Assembly: GCA_017607445.1 (NCBI GenBank)
Contig: JAEVHH010000007.1
Coordinates: 930,001 to 994,000, forward strand
Reading direction: 5' to 3'
From: Histoplasma ohiense
Taxonomy: Eukaryota; Ascomycota; Eurotiomycetes; Onygenales; Ajellomycetaceae
Length of the DNA: 64,000 nt
Part shown: positions 61,167 to 64,000 of the stretch, in pieces
Numbering within the stretch: the stretch's first letter is position 1
Layout of the letters: each line of letters opens with the position of its first letter
The notes under the pieces: generated by a model
Told to the model about the DNA's origin: nothing
The model's database searches: none
Seen by the model: the letters and a program-made list of their open reading frames with translations, nothing else
Made by a program: the position numbers and the translations under genes

Positions 61167-61813
61167 ATGCCACCAAAGGCCGCTGAGAAGAAGCCCTCCA
61201 CTGCTGGCAAAGCCCCAGCTGGCAAAGCTCCTGAGAAGAAGGAGGCCGGCAAGAAGACCACTGCTGCTGGTGGTGAGAAGAAAAAGCGATCCAAGACCAG
61301 AAAAGAGACCTACTCCTCCTACATCTACAAAGGTATGTTGTAAATTTCCCTGTCGCTGCTCCCTCTCACCCATCAATCAAAAAATCTCTCTATTTTGACG
61401 CGATGGAAGCGTGCTAACGCGTTTTTCTTTTCTTTTGTCCTTAGTCCTCAAGCAAGTCCACCCAGATACAGGTATCTCAAACCGCGCCATGTCTATTCTC
61501 AATTCCTTCGTCAATGGTATGTCGCCTCATTCATGTGTCCCGTAGGAGTCATAACTAATTCTTCCCACAGATATCTTTGAGCGTGTCGCCACTGAAGCCT
61601 CCAAGCTTGCTGCATACAACAAGAAATCCACCATCTCTTCCCGAGAAATTCAGACTTCGTAAGTTTGCTCGTTCCGCAATACAATCCAGCACATCGCATC
61701 ACTAACAAACCCCCTTTCACAGCGTGAGACTCATCCTGCCAGGTGAACTTGCCAAGCATGCCGTCTCTGAAGGTACAAAGGCTGTCACCAAGTACTCCTC
61801 GTCCGCCAAATAA
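61167..61813 (+). CDS. Histone H2B
   Basis: Four exons: 61167-61332, 61445-61516, 61571-61658, 61723-61813; 138 residues. Partner of H2A in the nucleosome. The N-terminal tail is Lys/Ala/Pro-rich ([20 protein letters not shown]). The histone fold contains [37 protein letters not shown] and [21 protein letters not shown]. The C-terminal AVTKYSS carries the conserved ubiquitinated Lys. All introns are GT/AG and join in frame. AATAAA at about 62054 is a possible polyadenylation signal. Confidence 0.97.
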
Positions 61814-62431
61814 ACAACATTTTGTTTTCTTGCTTTCCTTTTTCTACTATATGATTTTGCTTTCCGTTTTAATTCCTCACGGTCAGATGTCTTTTCTGCG
61901 GCTCAGTGAGGTGGTTACGGGTGTTCAGTGGGTTTTTCTTTTATTTTAACGTTTCATGGGACGGCTTTGATTTTATTTCCTGTTCAAATTTTCTTTTTGT
62001 GCCGATGCCGCATGTTTATGGGTTGCAATTCGTATCGGTGTGATGGAATGTACAATAAATTACTGGAATGGAAGGCAATCCGGCATGGGATTACTGGTAA
62101 CTGGCCCTTCCTCGATTAAAGCAGCAAAATAAATGTGCTTTATTCTCGCGCAATTTCTCTCATCGCCCCAGCCCTGTTTACATTTTGAGAACCAGCCACC
62201 TGGGATTTCGGCATCTTAATTTTCAGACGTTCATAAGAGATCTTCGTGCGGTATACGATACTTTGGTAAATGGCTCATTTCTATTCCATTCCATTTGCTA
62301 AGTACAAAAATCCAATGATGATATTGCAGACAGCCCATGCCAGTCATGACGTGAAGATGGCGGTTGTAAGACCAGGAGATCCAAAATGGAGAGAAGAATT
62401 TAACCCCCCAAGCAAAAACATAACATGCGCA
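61814..62431. other. 3' flanks of H2B and ATG4
   Basis: Convergent intergenic region; no gene seen. It contains the H2B 3' UTR and a T-rich stretch. Confidence 0.6.
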
Positions 62432-64000
62432 TTATTTTGATATATGTAGGAAACTGGAGCTATCCCCGGCGTCTTCGCGGATGCTCACATCATTATCGTC
62501 ATCAACACGCACATCGCGATCGTCACATTTGTCGACATCAACATCGTCATCGTCGTCATCATCGTCATCATCATCATCATCCAGCGCCTCCACTTCATCA
62601 ACCGCCCCTTCTCTCTCCGGCCCATGCCCACCAAACGGTGACTTCTCCTTATCAAACACGTGTATGATAGCTTTCCCTGTCCCGATCATCGCGCCATTGT
62701 GCACGCTCCTCTTCCACGAATTCCAGTCATCCTCGTTACGAATCAGGAAGCCAATCAGCATACTAGGGTCCATATCCTTGATATGTAAACGCCGCAGCCG
62801 GCGCGTGTGGTAGGTGTTCAGCTCTTCAGTGGTGTACGGTCTGTCGCCCGCGTCGTGGTAGGCGAGGGCTGGGCGGGTATGGTGCGGGTCCAGGTAGAAG
62901 AAGTGGGAGCCTTGGGCGCCGATGAAGTAGTGGGAGGAGGAAGGGCGGCCGCTGTGAATTTATTTTTTATGTATACAATGAGCATTGTGGTTAAGCCGGA
63001 AAGGCGCACGGGCTCACCTACCCAGCTATCCCTACGGACTGTGGATATTTCAATACGGCCTTGAGCGCTTCCCAGTAAACGGGTGTAACGCGATCGATGC
63101 CCAGCCTGATCCCCAGGAGGATTAGGGTGGGGTGGACGTCTGTGCTCGTGCCAGCACCCGCGCCGCCTGCGCTGGCTATTGCCCGGAATCGATCTTCGTA
63201 GACATCTGAGCCGTCACTTGTGACGTAGACATTGAGGCCGGCGTGTTCGCATTCGCTCGATAATGCTCTGCAGGCTATGCTTTAGGTCACCGAGATGACA
63301 ACGAGGGGGATAGGAAAGGCCACTTACTGGATGCATCTTGCTGTTGCGGACGGGCCAAACCATTCCCCAGGGTATTTGCCACATGCGGAAGCTCCGTGTT
63401 CCACGAATCTATGTATTGAAAAGGGGGCTTTTGGATCATCGGCAAATAGCGAGAGTAGCTTGCTTTCTTCCTTTATCTTGGTACCACGTCTCCAGTCTGC
63501 AGGGAAGTTTCCCTTTAGCCTCCAGATATGTATAGCAAATCATAAATACAGCGAGCGTACTGAGACCTCGCGGGCACAACATACCTCGACCTAGAGATAA
63601 TATTGCCAGCGTATTTGCAAGCAAACTCTGTCCTGACCGAATCATACAGCCCCATCCAGTATCCGTCGTGAATCCCTGCGAATCAACCAGTTGACTTCTG
63701 AGGCGGACACCCAACGTCATGGCCGACAAAGCGTTGGGGTCGCTGGACTTGGGGATCAGCGGGAAGTTGGAGCGATAAGTAAGCCATATCTTTGATTCAA
63801 AATCATCGAGGAAAGCGTCTGGCCAATGCTGCTGTCCTTGCTGTCCCAGAGGGCTTGTTGTTGATCCACGATGGATTGCGAAGGGCAGTAGATGCCTCTG
63901 TGGCTTTGTAGCACTATCCGATGATCTTGTCGGGCTTGTATTTGTGGTCTGATCTAAGTGACTTTTTTGTTCATCCTGGGTCTTTTTGTCATCGCCGGCG
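62432..64000 (-). CDS. ATG4: Autophagy cysteine protease ATG4 (5' end beyond window)
   Basis: Exons on the minus strand: >64000-63585, 63496-63328, 63267-63022, 62951-62432. Frame phases agree at every junction, and the N-terminus is outside the window. Atg4 cleaves the C-terminus of Atg8 and releases it from phosphatidylethanolamine. Visible hallmarks are WLTYRSNFPLI, the catalytic Cys in DTGWGCMIRSGQ (63645-63647), RRGTKIKEE and FGPSATARCIQ. The Asp-His pair is in FFYLDPHHTRPA, and a conserved C-lobe (DMDPSMLIGF) follows. The C-terminus ends in an unusual acidic tail with 13 consecutive Asp, encoded by a GTC/ATC-type microsatellite (about 62530-62580). Confidence 0.95.
62536..62580. repeat. 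(CGTCAT)n-type microsatellite in ATG4
   Basis: Trinucleotide-phase run of CATCGT/CATCAT units in the last ATG4 exon, encoding poly-Asp on the minus strand. Being in-frame, length changes would alter only the tail. Confidence 0.85.

Noticed and set aside
48224..64000. tRNA or rRNA genes in the gene-rich part
   Set aside because: No cloverleaf-like or conserved rRNA segments were seen on reading; a tRNA scan would be decisive.

Overview
The window comes from a filamentous ascomycete, most plausibly an onygenalean (dimorphic-fungus) relative with AT-rich retrotransposon isochores. That placement is my inference from fungal-type short introns (about 50-130 bp), the housekeeping genes at the right end, and the long mutated Ty3/Gypsy blocks. 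It has two very different halves that meet near 48.2 kb.

Left 48 kb: nested, decayed retroelements. I distinguish three chromodomain Ty3/Gypsy families. Family A has LTRs of about 534 bp carrying a 63-bp minisatellite (1-20021). Families B and C each have LTRs of about 271 bp. There is also one Tad1-like LINE. The order of insertion can be read: a minus-strand LINE (21163-25552, resuming at 47598) was split inside its first ORF1 zinc knuckle by B1 (25553-47597, TSD AATTT). B1 was then hit by element C (31640-38783, TSD ATGGA) and by a second family B copy, B2 (39182-46611, TSD AATTT). Family A includes a plus-strand element (1-5941) and a minus-strand head-to-tail array in which the 5' part (LTR-leader-gag-protease) is repeated four times (6884-17930).

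All these elements are damaged by C-to-T change with an unusual context. CpG and CpC (seen as GG to GA) are hit while CpA is largely spared, so in-frame stops are mostly TGA, from CGA and TGG. The two LTRs of element C show this directly. All three families carry a sequence next to the 5' LTR that is complementary to a motif inside their own LTR, which suggests Tf1/sushi-type self-priming. Families B and C also carry an extra antisense gene between pol and the 3' LTR. In element C it has three exons with canonical introns, and in both families it contains a CX2CX6C cysteine cluster. This is the best candidate for something undescribed.

Right 16 kb: ordinary gene-bearing DNA with normal CpG content. 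In order it holds a protein-kinase-like gene at the isochore edge, a single-copy retropepsin-like (DTG) gene, a broken HSL-type alpha/beta hydrolase, KGD2 (2-oxoglutarate dehydrogenase E2) divergent from a complex I LYR subunit (NDUFB9-like), a divergent histone H2A/H2B pair, and the 3' four exons of ATG4 running off the right edge. The KGD2, NDUFB9, H2A, H2B, kinase and ATG4 exon models were checked for consistent reading frame across introns.
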